Assembly: GCA_963844635.1 (NCBI GenBank)
Contig: CAWJPD010000008.1
Coordinates: forward strand, 574,327 to 638,326
Source of the DNA: JAJPKK01 sp963844635
GTDB lineage: Bacteria; Pseudomonadota; Alphaproteobacteria; Rhizobiales; Xanthobacteraceae
Direction of reading: 5' to 3'
DNA length: 64,000 bases
Shown: one piece after another, positions 9,917-18,660 of the stretch
Layout: the number at the start of each line of letters is the position of its first letter
How positions within the stretch are numbered: the stretch's first letter is position 1
Made by a program: the position numbers and the translations under genes
The notes under the pieces: generated by a model
Databases searched by the model: none
Told to the model about the DNA's origin: nothing
What the model saw: the letters and a program-made list of their open reading frames with translations, nothing else

Positions 9917-11812
9917 ATGAAGAAGGTGCTTTTTCGCGGGTCACTCGTTTCGGCCCTAGCCCTGATCGCAGCGGCGGGTCTCGACCGCAGCGACGCGCAG
10001 CAGCAGCAGGCGTTGGTCATTCAAGGCGGCACCTTGATTGACGGCAATGGCGGCGCGCCGCTCGCGAATTCTGTCGTCGTCATTCAGGGCAACCGCATCA
10101 CTGCGGTCGGAACGGCCGGGCAGGTGCAAATCCCCGCGGGCGCCACCGTCATCAACGCGGCCGGCAAATGGGTGACTCCCGGCCTCATCGACGCGAAATC
10201 GAATTGGAACTGGCCTTACGGGGAAGCCTATCTCCGCTATGGCGTAACCTCGGCCATGGTCACCGGCACCCGCAACGATACTGGGATCGCCGACCGCGAT
10301 GCGGTCGAGCACGGCGTTTTCCCGGGGCCGCGCCTCTACCAGGGCGTCGTCAACCTTCAGGGTCCGGGCGTCGACGGCAAGAGGCGCGACAATTACAGGC
10401 CCGGGGCAGGCGCGCGGGTGGTACGCGATCCGCAGGATGCGCGTGAAAAAGTCCGCATGAACATCGAGGGCGGCGCGGATTTCATCGGCGTTGCCGATGG
10501 CGACGGCGTCCCAGAAATTTTCGACGCCATCGTGGACGAGGCGCACAAGGCCGGCAAGGCCGCGATCCTGCGCTGCGTCGGGCCAGGCACACGAGGCCAG
10601 CGCTGCATCGAAACCGGCACCGATGTCATGATTCATACCGGCGAGATCGGCGTCGATATGAACAAGGACTACGACAAGTGGAAGAACTACATCGCGCTGC
10701 CGCCGGACGCCTATTGCGAGATGGACCCGGCCAAGGAGGCGGCGATGGTCGCTTTCATCGCCAGTCACAACACCGCGCTCGAACCCGACATGATGGCGAC
10801 CGACCGCGGCTTCCCGTCGATGTGGGAGCGGGTTCAGAAGGAGGACCGCGAGCTTTTCAGCGACCCGGTACTGCGCAGCTATTATCCCCAATACATGATC
10901 GAGCACACGCTCGAGAACGTTCAATCCGCCAAGGAGCGGCTGACGCCCGAGCAATATGAACACCGCATGTGCGGCTACAAGAATCACGCCAAATTCCTGC
11001 ACGATGTCGTCGAGGCTGGCGGCCATATCGTGGCGGCGTCCGATATCTATCAATCGCCGCCCGGACTGGGCCTGTTGCAGGAAATGGAGGTGTACGACAA
11101 GGATGTGAAGATGCCGCGGATGAAGATCATCCAATCGGCAACCAAGTGGGTGGCGGACCATTTCAAAATGAAGGACATCGGCACGGTCGAACCCGGCAAG
11201 CTTGCCGATATCGACATCGTCAATGCCGATCCGCTTGCGGACATCATGAACATGCGCAAGCTCGACGCTGTCATCAAGGACGGCAAGGTCGTCGATCGCG
11301 AGTATCATCCCTGGTACAAGGGCTGGCTGTTCGCCGGTTCGCGCGACGAGGAAGGCAGTTCGGTCGTCGAGCGGGAAGGTTGGGTGGCGGCGCTCAAGCA
11401 GGCGACTTGGCGGCCCAACGCCGGTCCGACCAATCTCAATATTCAGGGTCCGGCCGCGCCCTACGCGCCGGTGCCCGACATGTGGGCTTCGCCGACGCCG
11501 GCGATCGAGTCGATCGGCCCCCATACGGTGATCCAGGGCAGCCCGACCCAGACGCTCGACATCAAGGGCTTCAATTTCGTCAAACGTTCGCAGGTCTATG
11601 TCGACGACCAGCCGGTCCCGACCGAGGTGGTCAACCGGACCGAAATCCGAGCGACCATTGATTCCAACCTTCTCGCCGATGCCGGAAATCGCACCGTCGT
11701 GGTGAACAATCCACTCCCCGTCGATGCCACGGCGTGGGGCAACACATCGAACAAGGCGCACATCCTGGTGCCGTTCTCGTTCACCAAGGCATACTCGCAT
11801 AACAAGTATTGA
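9917..11812 (+). CDS. Secreted amidohydrolase-family protein lacking the HxH metal motif, C-terminal IPT-like domain
   Basis: 631 aa with a signal peptide (SALALIAAAGLDRSDAQ). The amidohydrolase fold is evident: ALVIQGGTLIDGNGGAPL, AAGKWVTPGLIDA, and the late PGKLADIDIVNADPLADI. In active members PGLIDA is followed by HxH metal ligands; here residues 94-96 are Lys-Ser-Asn, so the first metal site is gone. Residues around 515-595 (IESIGPHTVIQGSPTQTLDI onward) resemble an IPT/TIG Ig-like domain. ATG at 9917 follows AAGGACGG. Possible roles: a degenerate binding protein or an enzyme with altered metal use. It precedes a secreted-paralogue gene on the same strand. Confidence 0.8.
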   Translation: MKKVLFRGSLVSALALIAAAGLDRSDAQQQQALVIQGGTLIDGNGGAPLANSVVVIQGNRITAVGTAGQVQIPAGATVINAAGKWVTPGLIDAKSNWNWPYGEAYLRYGVTSAMVTGTRNDTGIADRDAVEHGVFPGPRLYQGVVNLQGPGVDGKRRDNYRPGAGARVVRDPQDAREKVRMNIEGGADFIGVADGDGVPEIFDAIVDEAHKAGKAAILRCVGPGTRGQRCIETGTDVMIHTGEIGVDMNKDYDKWKNYIALPPDAYCEMDPAKEAAMVAFIASHNTALEPDMMATDRGFPSMWERVQKEDRELFSDPVLRSYYPQYMIEHTLENVQSAKERLTPEQYEHRMCGYKNHAKFLHDVVEAGGHIVAASDIYQSPPGLGLLQEMEVYDKDVKMPRMKIIQSATKWVADHFKMKDIGTVEPGKLADIDIVNADPLADIMNMRKLDAVIKDGKVVDREYHPWYKGWLFAGSRDEEGSSVVEREGWVAALKQATWRPNAGPTNLNIQGPAAPYAPVPDMWASPTPAIESIGPHTVIQGSPTQTLDIKGFNFVKRSQVYVDDQPVPTEVVNRTEIRATIDSNLLADAGNRTVVVNNPLPVDATAWGNTSNKAHILVPFSFTKAYSHNKY

Positions 11813-11885
11813 GGCGGAGGAGGGGACGGCGGGCAATGCCCGTCGTCTTGCGAACACGCGCAATTCAGATGGAGGAAGGCACGAG

Positions 11886-12065
11886 CGCGTAGGGTGGGCA
11901 AAGGCGGCCATCGAAGCCGCAGTCGATGCACGGTATCGCTGCCGCCGTGCCCACCGGGAAAGAATTGCACCGAAGCCACGCCGGTCAGCTGGACCGCGTG
12001 GGCATGGCGGAATTCGCGCCGAGGTGACACTGTGAGACCTCGGCCGCCTTTGCCCACCCTACGCG
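11886..12065. mobile_element. 180-bp MITE-like element with perfect 24-bp terminal inverted repeats
   Basis: The left end (11886-11909, starting CGCGTAGGGTGGGCAAAGG) and the right end (12042-12065) are exact reverse complements over 24 bases. The interior has no gene. The GTAGGGTGGGCAAAGG core is a dispersed repeat I associate with Bradyrhizobium-type genomes. It lies in the leader of the gene at 12108, between two near-identical copies of that gene's ribosome-binding segment. Confidence 0.75.
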
Positions 12066-12107
12066 ATGTGTCAAGCTGATCGGAATAGGGTTCAGATGGA
12101 GGAAGGC

Positions 12108-13031
12108 ATGAGCTTGCAGCAGCAAAATTTGTTTTTGATCGTGACCTTGGCCGCGGCAATTGCGACCCCCGCCCTCGCTCAGACAGCGGCGGTCCACGGG
12201 GGCGTCGGCAATGGCAGCGGCGAAAGCGCAGGGCCGGTTCCGAAATTCTCCGGCATCTGGGCGCATGCGCTTCCAGGCTTCGAGCCGCTGGCCTCGGGTC
12301 CTACTGCGCTCATCAATCAGGCGCGACGTCCGAACGGGACGGGCGACATTTTCAAGCTTGTCGGCGACTACGGCAACCCGATCTTGAAGCCCGAGGCGGC
12401 GGAAATCGTGAAAAAGCATGCCGCGCTCGGGCGCGATGGCATCGGCGATCCGAATCCGCGCAACCAATGTTGGCCCGGAGGGCCGCCGTTCGACTTCTCT
12501 GAAGGCCCGATCCAGTTCCTGCAACAGCCGGACAAGGTCACCGTCCTTTACAGCTACGATCACCACGTCCGTCAGGTGCGGCTCAATCAAGCTCATCCCG
12601 CCGAGGTGACGCCGTCCTGGTATGGCAATTCCGTGGGCCACTACGAGGGCGACACGCTGGTCATCGACACCGTCGGCATCAAGGTTGGACCCTATGCGAT
12701 GGTGGATTGGTACGGCACGCCGCACACCAAGGCTCTGCATGTCGTCGAACGCTATCGGATGCTTCCCTATGAAGCCGCGAAGGACGGGTTCGCGCGGGAC
12801 GCGAAGGAACATAATGGCGCTCAGGGCATGGGGGACCTGGATCCGCGGAGCAAATACCTGCAGCTCGAATTCACCGTCGACGATCCAGGCGTCTTCACGA
12901 CACCGTGGACCGCGACCATGACTTATCGACCGGGTCCCGCCGAGTGGGCGGAACAGGTTTGCGCCGAAAACATCCAGTGGTACTCGGGAAAGGATGCCGA
13001 CGCGCCGCGGGCGGACAAGGCGGATTTCTGA
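12108..13031 (+). CDS. Secreted conserved protein, paralogue 2 of 4
   Basis: 307 aa from ATG 12108, chosen over an upstream in-frame ATG at 12096 and a frame start at 12066 because GGAGGAAGG lies directly before it and the residues MSLQQQNLFLIVTLAAAIA begin a signal peptide ending ALAQ. It shares TPSWYGNSVGHYEGDTLVID, the HTKALHVVERYRML segment and the terminal KADF with the protein at 5074. One Cys occurs in RNQCWPGGPPFDF, aligned with paralogue 1, and another near the C-terminus (QVCAEN) is shared too, so a disulfide is possible. Function unknown; periplasmic. Confidence 0.8.
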   Translation: MSLQQQNLFLIVTLAAAIATPALAQTAAVHGGVGNGSGESAGPVPKFSGIWAHALPGFEPLASGPTALINQARRPNGTGDIFKLVGDYGNPILKPEAAEIVKKHAALGRDGIGDPNPRNQCWPGGPPFDFSEGPIQFLQQPDKVTVLYSYDHHVRQVRLNQAHPAEVTPSWYGNSVGHYEGDTLVIDTVGIKVGPYAMVDWYGTPHTKALHVVERYRMLPYEAAKDGFARDAKEHNGAQGMGDLDPRSKYLQLEFTVDDPGVFTTPWTATMTYRPGPAEWAEQVCAENIQWYSGKDADAPRADKADF

Positions 13032-13045
13032 GCGCACGATCTGCC

Positions 13046-13241
13046 GCTAAATTAGTGTTCCATCTCTAACAATTAAGTCCCTTTCAATGTCATCGCCCGG
13101 CTTGACCGGGCGATCCAGTAACCACCGGAAGTCGTTGGTTGACTTCGTCCTCTAATGCGAGTCTTGGGGTTACTGGATGCCCTGCTTTCGCGGACATGAC
13201 GAAAAAGGGATCAAGCGTTAGTGTCAGAACACTAATTTAGC
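13046..13241. repeat. 196-bp palindromic element with 15-bp terminal inverted repeats
   Basis: GCTAAATTAGTGTTC at 13046-13060 is perfectly complementary to GAACACTAATTTAGC at 13227-13241. Inside are CGCCCGGCTTGACCGGGCG (a hairpin) and an inner pair ATCCAGTAACC / GGTTACTGGAT. No coding potential. This is a nested-palindrome, non-autonomous element or dispersed repeat. Confidence 0.7.
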
Positions 13242-13362
13242 ATCGCGGCTCGCGGGGAGACGGGGTGCGGGCGCGCCGCTTCTTGCGCCATGCTGGCGAC
13301 TGCGGCATGGTTGGCGCGGCTCCCGCGGAAGATCGGATCACAGGGACGGGAGCACTCGAACA

Positions 13363-13968
13363 GTGACGGCGTGCAACATGACCAACACTCTCAGATCATC
13401 CTTTTTCGGCGTTGTGATCGTTCTGGCTGCGCTCGCCGCGCCGGTCAATGCGGCCGAGAATGCCCCGAATACAAGCGACGAGCGAGAATTCGGTGCCACT
13501 TTGCTGGTCTGCAACACCTGCCACGGCCAGGCCGGCATGCCCCGAAACGGAACCATTCCGATCATCTGGGGTCAGCAGGAGAATTACCTCGTCAAGCAGC
13601 TGCATGACTTCCAGAGCGGCGACCGCAATTTCGAAGTGATGGCGTGGATGGCCAAAACGCTTGCGCCGGCAGAATTGGGGCCAGCCGCAGACTTTTACGC
13701 GAAGACCAACTGGCCGGTGCGGCCGTCCACCGCCGCCTCCGCGACACCGCCGAACGGAGTTGCGATCTGCGAGGTTTGTCATCAGCAGAATTTGGTCGGC
13801 GGCCCCATCGCGCCGCGGCTAGCCGGCCAAAACTATGAATATCTGGTGGAGACGATGCGCCGCTTCGCAGATGGCGAGCGAGCCAACAGCCCCGACATGA
13901 CGAGAATCATGGGGGCGATTCCGCCCAGCGATCGCGAGGCGATGGCGCGTTACATCTCCAGCCGCTGA
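13363..13968 (+). CDS. Diheme c-type cytochrome (cytochrome c4-like)
   Basis: 201 aa, signal peptide ending PVNAAE, and two heme-binding motifs: CNTCH (about residue 50) and CEVCH (about residue 137), each followed by a Met-containing segment (VMAWMAKTLA; TRIMGAIP) that can supply the sixth ligand. Two-domain layout and length match cytochrome c4-type electron carriers of the periplasm. GTG at 13363 has GGGAG upstream; ATG at 13378 is an alternative. It lies 240 bp before the SoxC-like gene on the same strand and is a plausible electron acceptor for it. Confidence 0.85.
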   Translation: MTACNMTNTLRSSFFGVVIVLAALAAPVNAAENAPNTSDEREFGATLLVCNTCHGQAGMPRNGTIPIIWGQQENYLVKQLHDFQSGDRNFEVMAWMAKTLAPAELGPAADFYAKTNWPVRPSTAASATPPNGVAICEVCHQQNLVGGPIAPRLAGQNYEYLVETMRRFADGERANSPDMTRIMGAIPPSDREAMARYISSR

Positions 13969-14207
13969 CCGTCGGCTCGAAGCTTTGGCGCGGCGGCGCC
14001 GGTGCCGTCCCCCGTCTTGTTCGGACGGGAATGGGGCAGTTCGATCTTCCGATCGCGTCACGCTGCGCCCTTTGTTGACACGCCATCGGTTTTGCCGGAC
14101 CATGCAATATGAACCAAGTGAAATAGGCCGATGAGGGAATTTCGCGCCGAAGGCACGGCGATATCGGCAAGCCTCAAACCGACATTTCGGAATTACGGGA
14201 GACAATC

Positions 14208-15503
14208 ATGGGTTCCACGGGAATTGGCCGAAGGCGTTTCCTGAAACAGGCGGCGGCACTGACAGGCGCAGCCGCCGGTGCCGGCGCCGGCGCGGAATGG
14301 GCCGCAAACGGTCAGACCGTGAAGCCCGACCTTGCCAAGTCGGAGGCAACCGCCAAGGAGACGCGTGTCCACCTCGAACCGCGTCGAGGGGCGAGGTTCA
14401 GCATCGATCACATGACGTACTACACCCCGCTTCAGGATTATGCAGGGATCATCACACCGGCCTCGTTGCACTTCATGCAGTATCACGCTTCCCATCTGCC
14501 GGACATTGATGCGGAGAAACACCGCCTGACGATTCACGGCTTGGTGGACCGGCCGTTAAGCTTCAGCATGGATGACCTGAAGAGCCTGCCGTCGGTGTCG
14601 AGAATTCATTTCCTCGAGTGCCATGCCAACTCATCGCCGATGATCCATGGCAACGGCAACCAGAACATGGGGCCGCCGGTCCAGTTCGTTCACGGAATGA
14701 CGAGCTGCAACGAGTGGGCCGGCGTGCCGCTGTCCGTGCTGCTGAACATTGTCGGGGTAAAAAAAGAGGCGAGCTGGCTTGTTTCGGAAGGCGGGGACCC
14801 CGGAAAGTTCACCCACACGCTGCCATTGGCAAAGGCAATGGACGACGTGATCGTGGCCTATGGCCAGAACGGCGAACCGCTGCGTAACGAGCAGGGTTAC
14901 CCGATAAGGCTCGTGGTGCCCGGTTGGGAGGGGCCCTTCAGCGTAAAATTCCTGAGCCACGTCAAGCTGACGGACGAGCCCTACCATACCTGGAATGAGA
15001 GCATGAACCATTCCATCCCGAGAGCCGATCTTGGTGGCAAGGCGCGTTGGTATCATTTCCAATTCGGTCCGAAATCGGTGATCACACGGCCATCGGGGGG
15101 CTTGCGATTGCCCGCCGCGGCTACGTCCAGATCACCGGATTGGCGTGGTCGGGTGGCGGCGTGGTCCGCAAAATCGAGGTCTCCACCGACGGTGGCAAGA
15201 GCTGGAAGGAAGCGCAGCTTCAGGCCCCTGTGCTGCCGAAGGCGCATACCCGCTTCACTTTCGATTGGGCTTGGGACGGGCAGGAAGCGACGCTGCTGTC
15301 TCGCTGCACGGATGAAACGGACGAGGTTCAGCCCTCACGTGAGGAGCTGTATGCCCACTGGGGCATCACTGGCGAGGCGGCGCAAAAACCCGAGCCGCGC
15401 CATTCATTTCAATGCCATGCAGCCGTGGTTCGTGGCGCGAGATGGGAGTGTACACGATGCGATGTATCGCCTAAGTTGCTCGTTGCGGCATCAATCCTGG
15501 TGA
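14208..15503 (+). pseudogene. soxC: SoxC-like sulfite dehydrogenase molybdopterin subunit, frameshifted
   Basis: Tat signal GRRRFLKQAAAL at residues 7-18. The Moco-binding core matches SoxC: IHFLECHANSS (the Cys should ligate molybdenum), VHGMTSCNEWAGVPLSVLL, and YPIRLVVPGWEGPFSVKFL. The dimerisation domain leaves the first frame at about 15115 and continues in the next (RGYVQITGLAWSGGG, VSTDGGKSWKEAQLQ), then the last residues (HFNAMQPWFVARDGSVHDA) are back in the first frame after about 15395. Two compensating one-base shifts thus bracket roughly 280 bases. SoxC works with SoxD in periplasmic oxidation of sulfur in thiosulfate metabolism or of sulfite; no soxXYZAB genes occur here. Confidence 0.85.
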
Positions 15504-16033
15504 CGGCCTCCGTCGTCGGGCATGCTCAATCTGCGAAATTCAATGTCGGCACCCCGCTGAGCCAGGACGAAATCAAACGCTTCGACTTTATGATCGGGAA
15601 GGAGGGGCAGCAACTGCCCGACGGGCACGGCGACGCCAAGACGGGCGCGGCGATCTTCGCCACGCGCTGTGCCGTCTGTCACGGGCAGAACGGCGAAGGG
15701 GGGATCGTCCGCACGCTGGTGCTGGGCAGCCCCGGCCATCCTCATCGCGGTCCATTCAAGGACACGGAAAAGGACGGTCCGAGCTATTATCCCTATCCGA
15801 CGATCGCATGGGATTACATCAACCGCGCGATGCCGGCCAGCAATCCGGGGTCACTGACGCACGATGAAGTCTATGCGCTGGTCGCGTTCCTCTATTACCG
15901 CAACGGCATCATCCAAGAGAACGAGGTGATGGACGCGAAGACGCTGCCGAAGGTCGAAATGCCGAACAAGGACGGCTTCGTTCCCGCGGTGCCGGTCTAT
16001 CCCCCGGATCCGAAGCGGCCCAGTTGGTGGTGA
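15476..16033 (+). CDS. soxD: SoxD-like monoheme cytochrome c
   Basis: About 185 aa with signal peptide LLVAASILVTASVVGHAQSA, one heme motif CAVCHGQNGEGG, and the SoxD-type blocks LSQDEIKRFDFMIG, PSYYPYPTIAWDYINRAMP and DEVYALVAFLYYRNGII. SoxD proteins of thiosulfate oxidisers are usually longer and diheme; this is the shorter monoheme type. The only in-frame start is TTG at 15476. An ATG at 15457 with GGGAG upstream would read MRCIA then TAA; removing the T at 15472 restores a better signal peptide, so a one-base insertion is likely. It overlaps the SoxC end, implying co-translation and an electron-accepting role. Confidence 0.75.
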   Translation: MLVAASILVTASVVGHAQSAKFNVGTPLSQDEIKRFDFMIGKEGQQLPDGHGDAKTGAAIFATRCAVCHGQNGEGGIVRTLVLGSPGHPHRGPFKDTEKDGPSYYPYPTIAWDYINRAMPASNPGSLTHDEVYALVAFLYYRNGIIQENEVMDAKTLPKVEMPNKDGFVPAVPVYPPDPKRPSWW

Positions 16034-16458
16034 CCGCAATCTCCATCGGGCGGCAGCGTCGTCGACCGCTGCCGCGATAGGCGAAGTCGCTGCGATCAGG
16101 GCTTGAACACTCCAGGCAAGTGCGGTCGCCTCCTGCGCGTTCTGCGCTTTGGGTTGGAGGACGGATGTGCCTATCATCGCCGCCCCGGGGGGCCTACCAG
16201 TCTCGCGGACGCAGGCCCTGAACCGCTCGGCAACCTGTTGCAGCAATGCATCGCCGGCCGAATTCCTGGGCTGGAAGGCAGGCGACGCCATGCCTCGGCT
16301 GCATTTGACCGTGGCCGTTCATGCCGTGCTACCGAGCGCCTGACATTGCCGCTGGCGGCACCGGAAGCGAGAAGGGATAACCGCGCGATCTGCTTGTGGT
16401 CCGCGCGCGTCAGGGGCACAGCGAGCAAGTGCCCGCAGCGACAAGCGCTCGGCAGCAA
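16034..16458. other. Stretch without a convincing gene
   Basis: Open frames exist on both strands (for example one on the minus strand reading QQVAERFRACVRETGRP), but none has a ribosome site, recognisable family or consistent codon pattern. It separates the convergent SoxD-like gene and paralogue 3. A remnant of a lost gene is possible. Confidence 0.4.
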
Positions 16459-17331
16459 TCATTGTTTGCGGCTCTGCTTGAAATATCGCAGATCGGGAGG
16501 CGCCTGATCCTTTTTGGCAGGCATCAGAAACCCGTCACCGCTCAACCAATAATTCTCCTTGCCGATGAGGATATTCGCATTGCCTTCGACACAGTCTTGC
16601 TCGGCCCAGTTCGGATGCGCATCTGGATTCCGACGAAATGTCTTGTCGACGCTCCACGGCCGCGTCAATGCGTGATCAATGGTGGTGATCTCATCGTGAA
16701 GAAGATTGCGGTCGTTTCCATCGAGATGGAACCTTTCCTTGAAAATCGACTGATTATCGATATGCAACGGGAGGCCGGTATGATCGTAAGCGCGCGGTCC
16801 CTTGAAAGGGCCACGCGTCTCAACCTCGAGCACGTCGTATCGACCGTCGCCATCCTCATCCATCCACCGGCCGATCGAGTAACCGATATAGCTCGGCTCG
16901 ACTTCGCCGTTCTTCGGCCAGTCGCGCCCGTCGGTAAAGATCCGACGAACATCAAGAACGTCGGCGCCGCCGATGATGTAGGTCGTCTCGGGCGTGACAA
17001 TGTATTCCTGTCTTGGTGCAGCCATCGTTCGTGGCATGCCACCTAGTTCACAATGGGCTGTCGGATAGTTGCCCAGCCCACCATTGGCCTGATCGGCCAT
17101 GCTATCTTCCAGAATCTTCTGGTACTCAGGAGTCAACGGAGCCAACTGGGCGAGTCCCGAGTGTTTGGTCGGATCATATTTGATGATCTGGCCGCCGAAG
17201 CCGGGGTTGATGGCCTGCCACTGGCCCTTCCAGTCGGGATATTTTGCGTCATCCGAGGCCTGTGCGCCGATGGTCGCGACCTGCACCACGATCATCGCTG
17301 CAAACCACTCAACAAACCCCGGATAAGACAT
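16459..17331 (-). CDS. Secreted conserved protein, paralogue 3 of 4, with calcium-loop-like insert
   Basis: About 290 aa. ATG at 17331 is preferred to one at 17337 because GGAGGG is about 8 bases from it. Signal peptide MSYPGFVEWFAAMIVVQVA, cleavage near GAQAS. Core: PSYIGYSIGRWMDEDGDGRY followed by DVLEVETRGPFKGPRAYD. The EDGDGR stretch resembles an EF-hand/dockerin-type calcium loop and takes the place of the HYEGD of paralogues 1 and 2. It ends GDGFLMPAKKDQ-PPDLRYFKQ, nearly identical to paralogue 4 next door. No known activity. Confidence 0.8.
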   Translation of the reverse strand: MSYPGFVEWFAAMIVVQVATIGAQASDDAKYPDWKGQWQAINPGFGGQIIKYDPTKHSGLAQLAPLTPEYQKILEDSMADQANGGLGNYPTAHCELGGMPRTMAAPRQEYIVTPETTYIIGGADVLDVRRIFTDGRDWPKNGEVEPSYIGYSIGRWMDEDGDGRYDVLEVETRGPFKGPRAYDHTGLPLHIDNQSIFKERFHLDGNDRNLLHDEITTIDHALTRPWSVDKTFRRNPDAHPNWAEQDCVEGNANILIGKENYWLSGDGFLMPAKKDQAPPDLRYFKQSRKQ

Positions 17332-17460
17332 TATCATTTCCCTCCGCATCGGATCGATCAGTTAGGGCGCCGCCGGCGGCATGGGACCCAAAGCCCGCGT
17401 CCGGCGATTGCGTGTCAGAAACGCTAGTCAAAATCGGTTAATCCGCGTAGGAGGCGCGAA

Positions 17461-18321
17461 TCACTTTCGTGTTTGCTTGAAATATCGCAGGTCTGGCGGC
17501 GGCTGATCCTTGCGGGCTGGCATCAAAAATCCATCGCCGCTGATGAAATAATTCTCCCTGCCGACTTCAATCTCGGCGCTGTTTTCACTGCAATAGAATT
17601 CCCCCCATCTCGGTTGCGGACTCGGGTTGTGAACGTATCGTTTGTCGACGGTCCATGGGCGGGTCAACGCGTGATCAATCACCGTGATGACGTCATGAAA
17701 TATGCCGGGATTAATCTTGTCCCGATATAATCTTTCAAGAAACACAGATTCATTGTCAAAGTGCAGCGGCAGACCGGACGCGTCATAGGCGCGGGGCCCC
17801 TTGAAGGGACCGCGTGTTTCAACCTCGAGGAGGTCGAAGCGGCCGTCGCCGTCCTCATCGATCCATTTGCCGATCGAGTAGCCCTGATAGGTTGGCTCAA
17901 GGTCGGTCGGCCATTCGCGTCCATCGGTATAAATGCGGCGATAATGGTCTTGTTCGCCGATCAGGATGTAGGTGATGTCGGACGTGATAACATATTCCAT
18001 GGGTTCAAACGCCACCATCATCCGCGGCATGCCGCCGGGCAGACAACGGGCAGTCGAGTAGTTGCCGAGCCCGCCGCTCTGTTGGTCGGCCATGCTCTGT
18101 TCTAAAATCTTTTGATATTCCGGTGTTAGCGGCGCTTCCTGGTAAGGGCCCCATCCCTTGGTCTGGTCAAATGAAGGTTGGCCGGGGAGCCCGGACACGC
18201 CGTATCGGGCCCATGGCCCCTTCCAGTCAGGATATTTCGTTTCATCAAATGGCTCGGCGCTGGCCGCTGGCATCGCCAAGGCCGCCAATACGATCGCACC
18301 AGTCAAGTAACAGCGGATCAT
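17461..18321 (-). CDS. Secreted conserved protein, paralogue 4 of 4, with calcium-loop-like insert
   Basis: 286 aa from ATG 18321, with GGGAGG just upstream and signal peptide MIRCYLTGAIVLAALAMPAA ending near SAE. It is the tandem paralogue of the gene at 16459: KYPDWKGPW, APLTPEYQKILEQSMADQ, ARCLPGGMPRMM, RRIYTDGREWP, IDEDGDGRFD and RGPFKGPRAYDASGLPLHFD all correspond. The pair probably forms one transcript (129-bp gap). The DEDGDGR loop suggests calcium binding in the periplasm; this is inference. A frame extension upstream to 18399 lacks export features. Confidence 0.8.
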   Translation of the reverse strand: MIRCYLTGAIVLAALAMPAASAEPFDETKYPDWKGPWARYGVSGLPGQPSFDQTKGWGPYQEAPLTPEYQKILEQSMADQQSGGLGNYSTARCLPGGMPRMMVAFEPMEYVITSDITYILIGEQDHYRRIYTDGREWPTDLEPTYQGYSIGKWIDEDGDGRFDLLEVETRGPFKGPRAYDASGLPLHFDNESVFLERLYRDKINPGIFHDVITVIDHALTRPWTVDKRYVHNPSPQPRWGEFYCSENSAEIEVGRENYFISGDGFLMPARKDQPPPDLRYFKQTRK

Positions 18322-18462
18322 GGCAACCTCCCTTGCGGAGTCCGCCCCTTTTTGGCGGCTTTCCTCCAAAACGAAGCAACATTCATGCCAGCTGGGCACT
18401 ATTCTCGCTTCGTCACGGGATTTTGGGCTCCGACGGTCGCCAGCGCCGTCGCTTCCTTTCGC

Positions 18463-18660
18463 TCACCAGCTTCAACGGATTTTTGACCACGCCGAAGCCA
18501 TCAATGCCAGTCTCGACGCCGGCGAGCTGCCGGACCGTGACCGTCCGCGCGAGGCGTTCAAGCCTCCGGGTTCGCTCCGCCGACGCTGCGGGCAACGGCG
18601 CATATTCGAGCGATTACCGTTTCACCACTGCACCGCCGTCGCCAAGCTTGCCCTTCGCCA
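18463..18660 (+). pseudogene. Fragment of a fibronectin type III-like protein end
   Basis: The residues TVTVRARRS and then SADAAGNGAYSSDYRFTTAP resemble the last strands of an fn3 domain (usually ...YTVTVRA.N..G.GAYS). Parts are in different frames and no start is present. The GNGAYSSDYRFTTAP part also occurs, inverted, at about 26425-26480, as part of the long inverted repeat. Fragment only. Confidence 0.3.

Noticed and set aside
9956..11911. Very long minus-strand ORF (about 650 codons)
   Set aside because: It is the antisense shadow of the amidohydrolase gene; Arg/Asp/Val-rich composition typical of such shadows in high-GC DNA.
14208..16033. Full thiosulfate-oxidising Sox cluster
   Set aside because: Only SoxC- and SoxD-like genes are found; SoxXYZAB are absent in the window.
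15851..16291. 146-codon minus-strand ORF as a gene
   Set aside because: Its second half is antisense to the SoxD-like gene, there is no ribosome site, and no family was recognised for the first half.
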